From Parapedobacter tibetensis (GTDB lineage Bacteria; Bacteroidota; Bacteroidia; Sphingobacteriales; Sphingobacteriaceae): a DNA stretch of 64,000 bases. The position numbers and the translations under genes were made by a program. Location: positions 378,778-442,777 of the forward strand of contig NZ_JAMXBE010000005.1 of assembly GCF_024704835.1 (NCBI RefSeq), written 5' to 3'. Positions 19,928 to 28,730 of the stretch are shown here, one piece after another. Within the stretch, counting starts at the first letter, position 1, and every line of letters starts with the position of its first letter. Below the pieces are notes generated by a model. The model did no database searches, had not been told where the DNA came from, and saw only the letters and a program-made list of their open reading frames with translations.

Positions 19928-20790
19928 TGTTTGGGTTTCCTTTTCCATCGCCTGTGTGACCAAAGCCATAGTTCTGGCTTATTGCGAATGATATCTTCTG
20001 TGAATTTGTTATACAGATCAGTAACCTCATGCTCCGCTGTTTCGGCAGGATTCTCGACAAGCGTCGTAAATGTACAGCAATAATATCCCCGCTTAATTCG
20101 ATCAATATGACAAAATATTACTGGGGCATTTGTCTTTCTGGCAATTTTTTCAGCCCCCATAAATACCAAGGTGTTTTGATTGAGGAATTGAACGTAATAG
20201 TCGGATTCTGTGTAACTCGGCGTTTGGTCGGCAACAAATACACTGATATGCGGCCTGTTACGGTATTCCAAAACTTTTCTTAACGTCTGTTTCATGGGCA
20301 CCATAATCGCCCCGAATCGGCTGCGGATGCGGTTATAGATTTCGTTAATGGTTTTGTTGCTGAGCGGTTTATAGATGATCAGCGCTGGGTTTTTTGTGGA
20401 TACACTAATTTTATGGATTCCCCATTCCCAATTGCCGTAATGTGCCGTAAGGGCGATGATGTCTTTTCCGAGCTCAAAATGCCTTTCAAGCTCTTCGGGT
20501 TGACGATATGCCATTCTTTTGTTTACCTCCTTCGCCGACATGCTACGCATCTTAATGGCTTCCACTATTAAGTCTGGCAGAAAGCGGTAGAATTTCCGGG
20601 CGATTTCCATACGCTCTTTATGGGTTTTGTCCGGAAAAGCGTTCGTCAAGTTTTCATATACCACCTGCCTTCGGTAACCGATGACATAGTATAGCAATAC
20701 AAACAGCACATCCGAGCATGCATATAACACCCAAAAGGGCAATAAGGATATCAAGTAAATAAAGAAAGATAACAACGAAGTTTTTCGCAT
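19924..20790 (-). CDS. Lipid A-type lysophospholipid acyltransferase
   Basis: 288 aa from the preferred start at 20790; an ATG 30 nt upstream is possible. It belongs to the LpxL/HtrB acyltransferase family, which adds secondary acyl chains to lipid A or related lipids at the inner membrane. Seen: one N-terminal membrane segment (LLSFFIYLISLLPFWVLYAC), the catalytic HX4E box (HYGNWEWG), and a later VFVADQTPS segment that corresponds to the substrate-binding block. Its stop overlaps the next glycosyltransferase start. Divergent from the WbqC-like gene, 83 nt away. Confidence 0.88.
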   Translation of the reverse strand: MRKTSLLSFFIYLISLLPFWVLYACSDVLFVLLYYVIGYRRQVVYENLTNAFPDKTHKERMEIARKFYRFLPDLIVEAIKMRSMSAKEVNKRMAYRQPEELERHFELGKDIIALTAHYGNWEWGIHKISVSTKNPALIIYKPLSNKTINEIYNRIRSRFGAIMVPMKQTLRKVLEYRNRPHISVFVADQTPSYTESDYYVQFLNQNTLVFMGAEKIARKTNAPVIFCHIDRIKRGYYCCTFTTLVENPAETAEHEVTDLYNKFTEDIIRNKPELWLWSHRRWKRKPKQ

Positions 20791-20873
20791 TACGGCCAAT
20801 GATCGAGCGTGATGCTGCAAATATCCTTAATTTAAGTTATTTTTACGGCACAAAAATAGATTTCTTGCAATCC

Positions 20874-21485
20874 ATGGATAACTATCTGATATTACCAGCA
20901 TTATACCTTCCTCCGATATCTTTTTTCAGTACCATCCGGTCTTCCTCGGAACCGATTTTGTTGGACCGATATGAGCATTTTCCTAAGCAGACGTACCGTA
21001 ACCGTGCTTCGATTTATTCAGCCAACGGGAAATTGGATCTGATTATACCCATACGGAAAGGACGTCATGAGCATACCAAAATGAAGGATGTGCGGATTAA
21101 TGATGAGGCGGATTGGCAGCGACTACATTGGATGAGCTTGCAGACTGCATACCGTAGCTCAGCCTATTTTGAGTATTATGAAGACGATTTTGCCGTGTTC
21201 TACCAACAACAGCATGAACTGCTGTTTGATTATAACGTATCTCAAATCAAGCTATTATTAAGATTACTTAAAATAAATAGGCAGATCGGATATACTGATA
21301 GTTATCGGGAAGACTATGCGCCGGAAATTGATTTCAGGAAATCCATTCATCCAAAAAAAGAAAATCCCGGTGGGGCTAATAAACCGTATTATCAGGTATT
21401 TGACAACAAACATGGTTTCATCGCCAACCTGAGTATTGTGGATTTGTTATTTAACCATGGACCACAGAGCAAAGGGTATTTATAA
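20874..21485 (+). CDS. WbqC-like family protein
   Basis: 203 aa from ATG 20874; a longer frame begins at 20799 but its first 25 residues lie in the divergent promoter region. It is similar to the WbqC family found in O-antigen and other surface-sugar loci, with a biochemical role not firmly known. Seen: an N-terminal LPALYLPPISFF segment, then RNRASIYSANGKLDLIIPI, the WQRLHWMSLQTAYRSSAYFEYY block and a C-terminal NLSIVDLLFNHGP, all recognisable family blocks. No membrane segment. Its place next to an LPS-type acyltransferase and glycosyltransferase agrees with a surface-sugar role. Confidence 0.75.
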   Translation: MDNYLILPALYLPPISFFSTIRSSSEPILLDRYEHFPKQTYRNRASIYSANGKLDLIIPIRKGRHEHTKMKDVRINDEADWQRLHWMSLQTAYRSSAYFEYYEDDFAVFYQQQHELLFDYNVSQIKLLLRLLKINRQIGYTDSYREDYAPEIDFRKSIHPKKENPGGANKPYYQVFDNKHGFIANLSIVDLLFNHGPQSKGYL

Positions 21486-21564
21486 AGGTTTAGTCCGCGT
21501 TCACTACCACTAAAACATTTGTACGCATTTTCTGTTGTAGCATACAATATTCATTCAAAATGAT

Positions 21565-22221
21565 ATGGTAAAACGACTATTATTTTTTTTACTGCTACTT
21601 GAGGCAGGAAATGCTATTTCGCAGACAGCCACTGATACTACGCTGCACCAGCGGAAAATTTATGTGGTCAGCGGGATGGGGTGGGGATTTGCTCTAGGAA
21701 AAACCAAGGAAGTGTTGCACGCTAAATTTTCCAGTAACCTGGGATTAGATATTTCGTTGGATAACCGTCATTACTTCATATATCCTTCGCTTGATTTCCT
21801 TACATTTGGGTATAACCAGCAGGTGCATGATCCCGACTATGCCTATGATTTAGAAGAGGGAAGGAGCAATTTTTATATTCTTAACCTTGCAGCGGGTGTC
21901 CGTAAACAATTTGAACAACTAAGTGTATATGCGTTTGCCGGACCGGGAGCAGGTGTGATGGTAGAGCCACGTGCAATGGTGCTGCCTGACCAACATAAAG
22001 TTACTATCGAAAATATTGTTCATGTTACGCCCTCCATGCGTAGTGGCATGGGGGTCGATTACAAACTGGGAGGGTTTTTCTTGTTCATTGAAGGTGGGTG
22101 GCTGTACAACTTCAGGAATATACAGGACAGACCGGTCAACGTGATTTCATGTTACGGAGGTCTAAAGACGGATGTAACACGCCTTGGAAACCGGGTCTCT
22201 CAGGCATTGGGGATTGAATAA
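21565..22221 (+). CDS. Secreted beta-barrel-like protein
   Basis: 218 aa. A signal peptide (MVKRLLFFLLLLEAGNAISQ) is followed by alternating hydrophobic/polar strands rich in Gly, Tyr and Phe, such as YVVSGMGWGFALGK, FYILNLAAGVRKQF and GFFLFIEGGWLYNF, which look like strands of a small outer-membrane beta-barrel. No family name can be given with confidence. It has its own 79-nt upstream gap and is followed at once by a hairpin shared with the convergent lipoprotein gene. Confidence 0.6.
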   Translation: MVKRLLFFLLLLEAGNAISQTATDTTLHQRKIYVVSGMGWGFALGKTKEVLHAKFSSNLGLDISLDNRHYFIYPSLDFLTFGYNQQVHDPDYAYDLEEGRSNFYILNLAAGVRKQFEQLSVYAFAGPGAGVMVEPRAMVLPDQHKVTIENIVHVTPSMRSGMGVDYKLGGFFLFIEGGWLYNFRNIQDRPVNVISCYGGLKTDVTRLGNRVSQALGIE

Positions 22222-22222
22222 T

Positions 22223-22253
22223 AACCTAACAGGTTTCAAAAACCTGTTAGGTT
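22223..22253. terminator. Bidirectional hairpin (dispersed palindrome type)
   Basis: A 14-bp perfect stem (AACCTAACAGGTTT paired with its complement) around a 3-nt loop CAA lies between the convergent genes ending at 22221 and 22262. It is a close relative of the hairpin at 22946-22978 and matches a palindrome type widely scattered in Bacteroidota genomes. Confidence 0.75.
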
Positions 22254-22261
22254 TATCACGA

Positions 22262-22903
22262 TTACTTCGCCGAAATACTCAGTTCCACTACTTCTACATC
22301 CAAGCTATTAAATAGCTTATGCGAAGATTTAAGCTCAGGGTCGCTCTTTACTTCATCCAATATCCGTACATCTACTCCACGTTGTTTCACAATATCCAAT
22401 TTACCTCCCAAGCATGGGTTGTTCGTTTCGATATCGCCACCATTAAAACTAGTTATGTCGGCAAATCCATCCAGGCTATTGTAGAAATTGGTCATGGTCA
22501 ATGGCATGAAATTGTTCAATTTCTTGGTTTCATCCAAGGTAGACCCAACACGCAATCCTTCGGCGGTTTGGTATGGTCCGAAATTATTGCCTACAGACAG
22601 TTTTGTGGCGGTTGAATAAGGTTCTTGGCTTTCCGCCCAATAAACGGCGATTTCTTCCGCCTCATTTGGAAATACCCTAGTGATATGTACGGTATTTCCG
22701 TTTACTTCTATCGTATCATTATCCAATTTATCCGCCCCGATTTCATTTACTAAATCGGCATAAGCATGGCTGAGTTTGACAGGGCCGATGCCCTCGCAGG
22801 TAATGGCATTGGGATCCGTAGCCGTTTCTTGGTCTTCTTCCTTTTGTCCTTGTTGGCATGCGGTAAGCAAGCCAATCAGTGTAATACTTAGCAATTTGTT
22901 CAT
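22262..22903 (-). CDS. Hypothetical lipoprotein
   Basis: 213 aa with a lipobox (LIGLLTACQQ), so a lipid-anchored envelope protein with Cys at residue 16. The mature part starts with an acidic, Gln-rich linker and has blocks such as CEGIGPVKLSHAYADLVNEIG and GLRVGSTLDETKKLNNF. The repeated pattern of a Gly-x-x-hydrophobic start followed by a short helix is seen in some small Bacteroidota periplasmic lipoproteins of unknown function. No enzyme motif is visible. It lies between two palindromic hairpins, 57 nt upstream of the valS stop, and is probably transcribed alone. Confidence 0.6.
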   Translation of the reverse strand: MNKLLSITLIGLLTACQQGQKEEDQETATDPNAITCEGIGPVKLSHAYADLVNEIGADKLDNDTIEVNGNTVHITRVFPNEAEEIAVYWAESQEPYSTATKLSVGNNFGPYQTAEGLRVGSTLDETKKLNNFMPLTMTNFYNSLDGFADITSFNGGDIETNNPCLGGKLDIVKQRGVDVRILDEVKSDPELKSSHKLFNSLDVEVVELSISAK

Positions 22904-22945
22904 AATTGTATGGGATTTTCAGTTAAGCTTGCTAAACTAATAAAA

Positions 22946-22978
22946 AAACCTCACAGGTTTCAAAAACCTGTGAGGTTT
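22946..22978. terminator. Hairpin overlapping the valS stop codon
   Basis: A 15-bp perfect stem (AAACCTCACAGGTTT and its complement) with a CAA loop. It differs from the hairpin at 22223-22253 by a compensated base pair. On the minus strand it spans the last codons and stop of valS, encoding its terminal NLTGF. Confidence 0.75.
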
Positions 22979-25593
22979 AAAAGATTTTCCTGAAGAATCT
23001 TTATTTTTATTTCGGCATCCGCCTTCTTGTTCCGTTCATTGGCCACGATTTCAGGCTTGGCATTTTGTACAAAGCGTTCGTTGGCCAGCTTGGCATTTAC
23101 TGATTTCAGGAATCCATTGAGGTAATCAATTTCTTTACTGATACGTTCTTTTTCGGCTTCCACATCGATGTTTTGGGCAATGTCAATATAAAACTCATCT
23201 TTGCCCACCAAAATGCTTGTCGTGCCGGTTTGTTTTCCGTCGATAAAACTGATCTCGGAGATGTTGGCCATTTTTTGGATGCACTCGGCATAACGAGCAA
23301 AGTCGGTGTCGGAAGTGGCATAAATGGCCATAGGCAACGGTGTTTTCGTAGAGATTTGCTTGGCATTACGCAGGTTACGGATTTCAGACACCACCTGTTG
23401 CAATGATGCGAAATCGCCCAATTCTTTTTCGTCAAACACACCTCCTTTGGGGTATTCGGCCACAATACAGCAATCACGTTCGCTGCGTTGCCCGAAAAGC
23501 TCATCATGCCACAGCTCCTCACTGATGAAGGGCATGAAGGGGTGGATGAGTTTCAGTACCGCCTCGAAGAAACTCTTGGTTGTTTCAAAGGCTTCTCTGG
23601 CAATGGGCTGTTGGTAAGCTGGTTTCACCAATTCCAGGTACCAGGAACAAAAGTCGTCCCAAACGAGTTTGTAGATAGCCATCAGGGCATCCGATATGCG
23701 GTAATTGGAAAAGTGTCCATCGATCTCGGCCACGGCTTGGTTAAACCGATGGCCAAACCAATTGGCAGCCTCTCGTTGTGCGGAGGAAGCCGGAGCTTCC
23801 GCTACTTCCCAGCCTTTGACTAAGCGGAATGCATTCCAAATTTTGTTGGCAAAATTGCGTCCCTGCTCACAGTAAGCCACATCAAACATGAGGTCGTTGC
23901 CAGCAGGGGAGGAGAGCAACATCCCTACACGTACACCATCGGTGCCGTACTGTTGCATCAGCTCAATTGGGTCGGGTGAATTGCCGAGCGATTTCGACAT
24001 TTTACGGCCCAGTTTGTCGCGCACAATGCCAGTGAGGTATACATTCTTGAATGGTGCTTTGCCCCTATATTCATGCCCGAAAATTAGCATGCGCGCCACC
24101 CAGAAGAACAGGATTTCGGGAGCCGTCACTAAATCGTTGGTGGGATAATAGTAGCGAATGTCTGCATTATCCGGATTCCGCGTTCCATCAAATACCGACA
24201 TGGGCCATAGACCTGATGAAAACCAGGTGTCCAATACGTCATCTTCTTGCCGGATACCTTCGGTGGATTTACCCTCGGCTTGGAACAGGGCTTTGGCTTC
24301 ATCACTGGTTTTGGCCACTACCCATTCGTTCTGAGCATTATACCATGCCGGAATACGTTGTCCCCACCACAGCTGGCGACTGATGGTCCAGTCCTTGATG
24401 TTTTCCATCCAATGTCGGTAGGTGCTGATGAATTTATCGGGAATGAGTTTCACCTCGCCATTGTTTACATACTCGAGGGCAGGTTTTGCCAATTCAGCCA
24501 TCCGGCAGAACCATTGCATGGAGAGCCTAGGTTCAATGGCGGCATCGGTACGTTCGGAAAAACCCACTTGCGACGTGTATGCTTCGGTCTTTTCCAGGTA
24601 TCCGGCTTCTTCCAGCAACTTCACGATGTGTTTGCGGGCCGCAAAGCGGTCTTCACCCACAAGAATCTGCGCTTTTTCATTGAGCGTACCATCGTCATTG
24701 AGGATATCGATGACTTCCAGGTTATGCTTTTGGCCCAGTTCATAGTCGTTCAGGTCATGGGCCGGAGTCACCTTGAGACAGCCTGTTCCAAATTCCACAT
24801 CCACGTATTCATCTTCAATGATCGGGATTTCACGATTGATGAGCGGTACCAAGGCTGTTTTGCCCTTCAGGTGGGCATACCGTTCGTCATTGGGGTTGAT
24901 GCATACCGCTGTGTCAGCCATGATGGTTTCAGGTCGCGTGGTAGCTATGGTGAGGTAAGTGGGTCCATCATCAATGCCTGGAACAGCATAACGTATATAG
25001 TACAGCGTCTGGTTTACCTCCTTACGGTTCACCTCTTCGTCTGATAAGGCGGTACGGCCTTGTGGATCCCAATTGACCATGCGTACCCCGCGGTAGATAT
25101 AGCCCTCGCGGTATAGCCTGATGAATGTGTCGATGACTGCATCGCTCAACTCCGGATTCATCGTGAATTTAGTGCGGTTCCAATCACAGGAGGCGCCGAG
25201 TTTTTCGAGTTGCTTGAGGATGATGCCCCCGTATTTTTCCTTCCACTCCCATGCATATTCGAGGAATTGTTCCCGGGAGAGGTCTTTTTTGTTGATACCC
25301 TTTTCCTTGAGCATGGCCACCACCTTGGCTTCCGTAGCAATGGATGCATGGTCTGTACCCGGTACCCAGCAGGCATTTTTACCCTGCATACGGGCACGAC
25401 GGATAAGCACATCCTGGATGGTGTTGTTGAGCATATGCCCCATATGCAATACGCCGGTTACATTGGGAGGAGGCATCACAATGGTATAGGGTTCGCGCTC
25501 ATCCGGAATGGACCGGAAAAAGCCCTGCTGCATCCAATAGGTATACCACTTGTCTTCAGCTTCCTTGGGGTCATATGTCTTTGATATACTCAT
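22960..25593 (-). CDS. valS: Valyl-tRNA synthetase
   Basis: 877 aa, full length. Class I aminoacyl-tRNA synthetase that charges tRNA-Val in the cytosol. Seen: N-terminal tail SKTYDPKEAEDKWYTYW, the HIGH-equivalent PPNVTGVLHMGHMLN near residue 45, the CP1 editing domain (TTRPETIMADTAVCINP), the DVLDTWFSSGLWP block, the KMSKS loop in GRKMSKSLGN, the anticodon-binding domain, and a C-terminal coiled coil rich in Glu/Lys. Its last residues and stop are made by a palindromic repeat. A strong promoter lies 26 nt upstream of the ATG. Confidence 0.98.
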   Translation of the reverse strand: MSISKTYDPKEAEDKWYTYWMQQGFFRSIPDEREPYTIVMPPPNVTGVLHMGHMLNNTIQDVLIRRARMQGKNACWVPGTDHASIATEAKVVAMLKEKGINKKDLSREQFLEYAWEWKEKYGGIILKQLEKLGASCDWNRTKFTMNPELSDAVIDTFIRLYREGYIYRGVRMVNWDPQGRTALSDEEVNRKEVNQTLYYIRYAVPGIDDGPTYLTIATTRPETIMADTAVCINPNDERYAHLKGKTALVPLINREIPIIEDEYVDVEFGTGCLKVTPAHDLNDYELGQKHNLEVIDILNDDGTLNEKAQILVGEDRFAARKHIVKLLEEAGYLEKTEAYTSQVGFSERTDAAIEPRLSMQWFCRMAELAKPALEYVNNGEVKLIPDKFISTYRHWMENIKDWTISRQLWWGQRIPAWYNAQNEWVVAKTSDEAKALFQAEGKSTEGIRQEDDVLDTWFSSGLWPMSVFDGTRNPDNADIRYYYPTNDLVTAPEILFFWVARMLIFGHEYRGKAPFKNVYLTGIVRDKLGRKMSKSLGNSPDPIELMQQYGTDGVRVGMLLSSPAGNDLMFDVAYCEQGRNFANKIWNAFRLVKGWEVAEAPASSAQREAANWFGHRFNQAVAEIDGHFSNYRISDALMAIYKLVWDDFCSWYLELVKPAYQQPIAREAFETTKSFFEAVLKLIHPFMPFISEELWHDELFGQRSERDCCIVAEYPKGGVFDEKELGDFASLQQVVSEIRNLRNAKQISTKTPLPMAIYATSDTDFARYAECIQKMANISEISFIDGKQTGTTSILVGKDEFYIDIAQNIDVEAEKERISKEIDYLNGFLKSVNAKLANERFVQNAKPEIVANERNKKADAEIKIKILQENLLNLTGF

Positions 25594-25619
25594 GTAATTG
25601 TCTGCATTTTAAAGGGACG

Positions 25620-25651
25620 CAAACTTAGGGAAACTTGCGAATTAAAGCAAA
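25620..25651 (-). promoter_or_regulatory. Promoter of valS
   Basis: Minus strand TTTG, 20 nt, TAAGTTTG: a full match to the Bacteroidota primary-sigma consensus. The -7 box ends 26 nt before the valS start. Confidence 0.75.
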
Positions 25652-25794
25652 TTTTAAGGGCCTTGCATGGTATCATTTCTTTTTGGTGGTTATTGTGTAG
25701 CACAATATCTACAATACAATTTTTCTATAAGAAAATATATAAACTTATTTATTATGGTGTCGTTACTTTGATGGGATTTATATAGTCATTAGAA

Positions 25795-27162
25795 ATGTTA
25801 GTTATGTATTTCAGTAGACGTGTATTCCTTCAAATCCAGCGGCCTGCTACGCTGGGTATTTCCGTGCTATTGTTGTTGGCTTCCTGTGTGTGGGGTTCTC
25901 ATCAACCGGCAGATCTGTCATACAAACCGAATCCGGGAGACCCTGTAGAAACGCGTCGCGGAAACAGTGCTGGGTATCAACCTGTGTTCGAGGGCCAGAC
26001 TCGCGGACCAAGTGTTATCACCGCTACCCCGATTGAAATCTCATTGATTGCTGCGGACGCGGAGCTCTACAAGCCATGGAGCTTAAAATTTATTTCTCGC
26101 AGCGAATTCCTGGTTGCCCAGAAAAATGGTTTTATTCGTGTTGTTTCTACGGACGGCACGATTGGCACGCCTATCTCTGGTGTGCCGCCCGTATTTTTCA
26201 ACGATGATATTCCCGGGAGTAATGCCGGATTGTTTGACATTGCCCTCGACCCCGATTTCCTAAGCAACAGAACAGTGTATTTTTCGTACGCCAAGGGGGA
26301 TATTAATAGGAGCCGGCTCACCGTGGCACGAGCAACGCTTGATTCGGCCAATAATCGCTTGGAAGATGTCAGGGATATTTATCAGGTAACGCCCGCAATT
26401 GCTGGTGCAGCCGTGTATGGCGGTAGGCTGGTGTTTGACCCATCCGGCTTTCTCATGGTAAGTGTCGGCGACCGGCACCGAAACGATAGCCAGTATATGG
26501 CACAAAATCTCGATGCATCCGTCGGTAAGATTTTGCGCATTGATAAGGAAGGGAATCCCGCTCCAGGCAACCCATTTGTGGGCAAAGCAGGTGCACTACC
26601 AGAAATCTGGGCATACGGCATCCGCAGCCCGTTAGGACTGGCTTTCCATCCCATGACGGGTGAGCTTTGGGAAATTGAACATGGCCCCAAAGGTGGTGAT
26701 GAGGTCAACATCATCAAGCCCGGTGTCAATTACGGATGGCCGGTTATTAGCTATGGCGTCAAGTCTGACGGTTCGATAGCCAGTAGCGGTATTCATAAGG
26801 AACCGGGTTCCAATCCGGCAAGCTACTACTTTGATCGGGAGAACACGACCGGAGGAGGCATCTCCCAGTTCGAGGGAATGGAACAACCGAGGTATTACTG
26901 GGATCCTTCCATCGCCCCTGGCGGCATGACATTCTATCGATCAGATGTGATTCGCGAGTGGAAAAATAACATCTTTGTGGCGGCATTGAGTGGGAAACAC
27001 CTCATCCGGCTGATTGTGAGAGATGGGAAAGTCATCGGAGAAGAGCGCTTTCTTGCCGATCAGGGCGTACGGCTACGTGATGTGCAGGAAGGGCCGGACG
27101 GTGCGTTGTACGTCATCTGTGACATGGCGGAAGGCCGGATCTACCGGATTAGCAAAAAATAG
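25795..27162 (+). CDS. PQQ-dependent sugar (sorbosone) dehydrogenase-like lipoprotein
   Basis: 455 aa (or 452 from the ATG at 25804). The N-terminus has a hydrophobic run ending in a lipobox (LLLASC), so it should be a lipoprotein of the periplasm or outer membrane. The rest is a six-bladed beta-propeller of the glucose/sorbosone dehydrogenase family: PWSLKFIS-type first blade, GLFDIALDPDFLSNRTVYFSY, GGRLVFDPSGFLMVSVGDR, IWAYGIRSPLGLAFHP and GELWEIEHGPKGGDEVN, where the His and Arg residues correspond to the PQQ/Ca site of soluble glucose dehydrogenase. Probable role: oxidation of aldose sugars. No PQQ synthesis genes are in the window. The next gene, 91 nt downstream, is a transporter. Confidence 0.85.
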   Translation: MLVMYFSRRVFLQIQRPATLGISVLLLLASCVWGSHQPADLSYKPNPGDPVETRRGNSAGYQPVFEGQTRGPSVITATPIEISLIAADAELYKPWSLKFISRSEFLVAQKNGFIRVVSTDGTIGTPISGVPPVFFNDDIPGSNAGLFDIALDPDFLSNRTVYFSYAKGDINRSRLTVARATLDSANNRLEDVRDIYQVTPAIAGAAVYGGRLVFDPSGFLMVSVGDRHRNDSQYMAQNLDASVGKILRIDKEGNPAPGNPFVGKAGALPEIWAYGIRSPLGLAFHPMTGELWEIEHGPKGGDEVNIIKPGVNYGWPVISYGVKSDGSIASSGIHKEPGSNPASYYFDRENTTGGGISQFEGMEQPRYYWDPSIAPGGMTFYRSDVIREWKNNIFVAALSGKHLIRLIVRDGKVIGEERFLADQGVRLRDVQEGPDGALYVICDMAEGRIYRISKK

Positions 27163-27253
27163 ATCCGTATTCTTTTAAAGAATAGGGTCAGCCACTTCCC
27201 TGGTTACCCTTTTTACATTAACTTCGCCGGCATAATATCCAACAAATATCGAT

Positions 27254-28117
27254 ATGGGTTACGTATTGCTCAGTGTTGTTTGCAGCGTCACCGTCTCCGT
27301 CATCTTGAAACTGGCCAGGCGTTATCAGGTAGATACGTTCCAGATTATCGTGTGGAATTACCCAATAGCGGTATTGTGTACCTGGTTTTTACTCCAACCC
27401 CAGTGGGAACCCGGCATCCTGTCGGCAGCTCCCATGGCTTTATACCTTGTGCTTGCCATCCTGTTGCCGACTATTTTTTTTGCGCTTAGCGCTTCCATTC
27501 GCTATGCGGGCATTGTACGCACCGAGGTAGCTCAGCGCCTCTCCCTCTTCATTGCGTTGGTGGCAGCGTTTTGGCTGTTCGGGGAAACCCCGCAAATCGG
27601 CAAGCTTATTGGCGTTGCCATCGGCATTGTGGGCATACTATGCAGTATCGGCTGGCATAAGGGGCACAATCAATATGGGCGCAACAACCGAATGTGGCTA
27701 TTTCCCCTGTTGGTATTCTTCGGCTATGGCGTCATCGATATCCTATTCAAACAAATCGCCCAACATGCCGGTATACCCTATACCACCTCGATGCTCTTGG
27801 TATTCAGCATGGCCATGGTGGCCGCGTTTTGCTATTTGGGCTATCGGGTTTTCATTGCCCAGAAGCGGTTTTCGGTCCACGCTATATTTTGGGGGATGGT
27901 TTTGGGTGGCTTCAATTTTGCCAATATCCTATTTTACATGAAGGCCCATCGGGCATTGCCTGAAAATCCATCCATCGTGTTTACGGGGATGAACGTCGGG
28001 GTCATTACCCTTGGTTCCCTTGTTGGGATCTTCCTTTTCAGCGAAAAATTGTCGTTTATTAATAAAATTGGGATACTTTTGGCGATCATGTCCGTTTTAA
28101 TCATTGCCTATTCGTGA
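27254..28117 (+). CDS. EamA/DMT-superfamily transporter
   Basis: 287 aa, almost wholly hydrophobic, with about ten predicted membrane helices arranged as two EamA-type halves (for instance YVLLSVVCSVTVSVILKL at the N-terminus and FINKIGILLAIMSVLIIAY at the end). Conserved small-residue helices such as LIGVAIGIVGILCSIGWH fit drug/metabolite exporters. The substrate cannot be told. Its stop overlaps the former GTG start of the yigZ remnant, so they once formed one transcription unit. Confidence 0.85.
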   Translation: MGYVLLSVVCSVTVSVILKLARRYQVDTFQIIVWNYPIAVLCTWFLLQPQWEPGILSAAPMALYLVLAILLPTIFFALSASIRYAGIVRTEVAQRLSLFIALVAAFWLFGETPQIGKLIGVAIGIVGILCSIGWHKGHNQYGRNNRMWLFPLLVFFGYGVIDILFKQIAQHAGIPYTTSMLLVFSMAMVAAFCYLGYRVFIAQKRFSVHAIFWGMVLGGFNFANILFYMKAHRALPENPSIVFTGMNVGVITLGSLVGIFLFSEKLSFINKIGILLAIMSVLIIAYS

Positions 28118-28606
28118 ATTTGTTTGAAGATACGTACAAGACAATCGCCACTCCTTCCGAGGGCCTATCGGATTACGCCCGACCGCACAGTTTTTCGCAT
28201 CAATGACGATGGCGAACCCTCAGGAACCGCCGGCCGCCCCATCCTCAATACACTATTGTCTTATGACGTGACCAATATCCTTGTCGTGGTGGTACGCTAT
28301 TTCGGCGGGACCTTGTTGGGGGTGCCGGGTCTTATCCATGCGTATAAAACCGCTGCGCAAGAGGCTTTAGCTTCGGCCAATATCGTGGAACTCACCGTTA
28401 ATGATATTTATCGTGTATCCTTCAATTATGTACAATTAAACGAAGTGATGCGCATCGTGAAAACGGAAAACCTGGATATATTGAAGCAAAACTTTGACAA
28501 CAACTGTGTCTTGGAGTTGCAAATCCGACAGACTCAAGTGAACAGCATTTTGGATAGGCTGGCAAAAATCGAAAGTGTGGAAGCGGCTTATCACTATACA
28601 CGGTGA
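28114..28606 (+). pseudogene. yigZ/IMPACT family gene with internal deletion and frameshift
   Basis: The C-terminal two thirds are a textbook YigZ/IMPACT protein (VFRINDDGEPSGTAGRPIL, VVVVRYFGGTLLGVPGLI). The family's normal N-terminus is also present but in another frame: GTG at 28114 reads NLFEDTYKTIATPSEG and then meets AYRITPDRTVF in the +1 frame near 28162. The conserved block between them, which normally carries the DKGSKF and HHCYAY motifs, about 40-45 residues, is absent. So an internal deletion with frameshift has split the gene. A shorter frame from a TTG at 28124 could make a 160-aa truncated protein. Intact family members are ~205 aa and linked to translation control. The GTG overlaps the upstream transporter stop. 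Confidence 0.75.
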
Positions 28607-28655
28607 TTCCTGAAATCGACCTGATTCAAACAAAACCATTTGTTACTAAAATTTA

Positions 28656-28687
28656 TTTGCATAACTGTTTGGGTTTGGTTAAGTTTG
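28656..28687 (+). promoter_or_regulatory. Promoter of penicillin-acylase-like gene
   Basis: TTTG, 20 nt, TAAGTTTG, the same consensus and spacing as the valS promoter. It lies 43 nt upstream of the ATG at 28731. Confidence 0.75.
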
Positions 28688-28730
28688 GAGGTATAAAGAG
28701 ACCTTACAAGATACAACGCCTAAAAAAATT

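Noticed and set aside
24247-25044. 265-codon plus-strand frame
   Set aside because: Antisense of valS, which has all family motifs.
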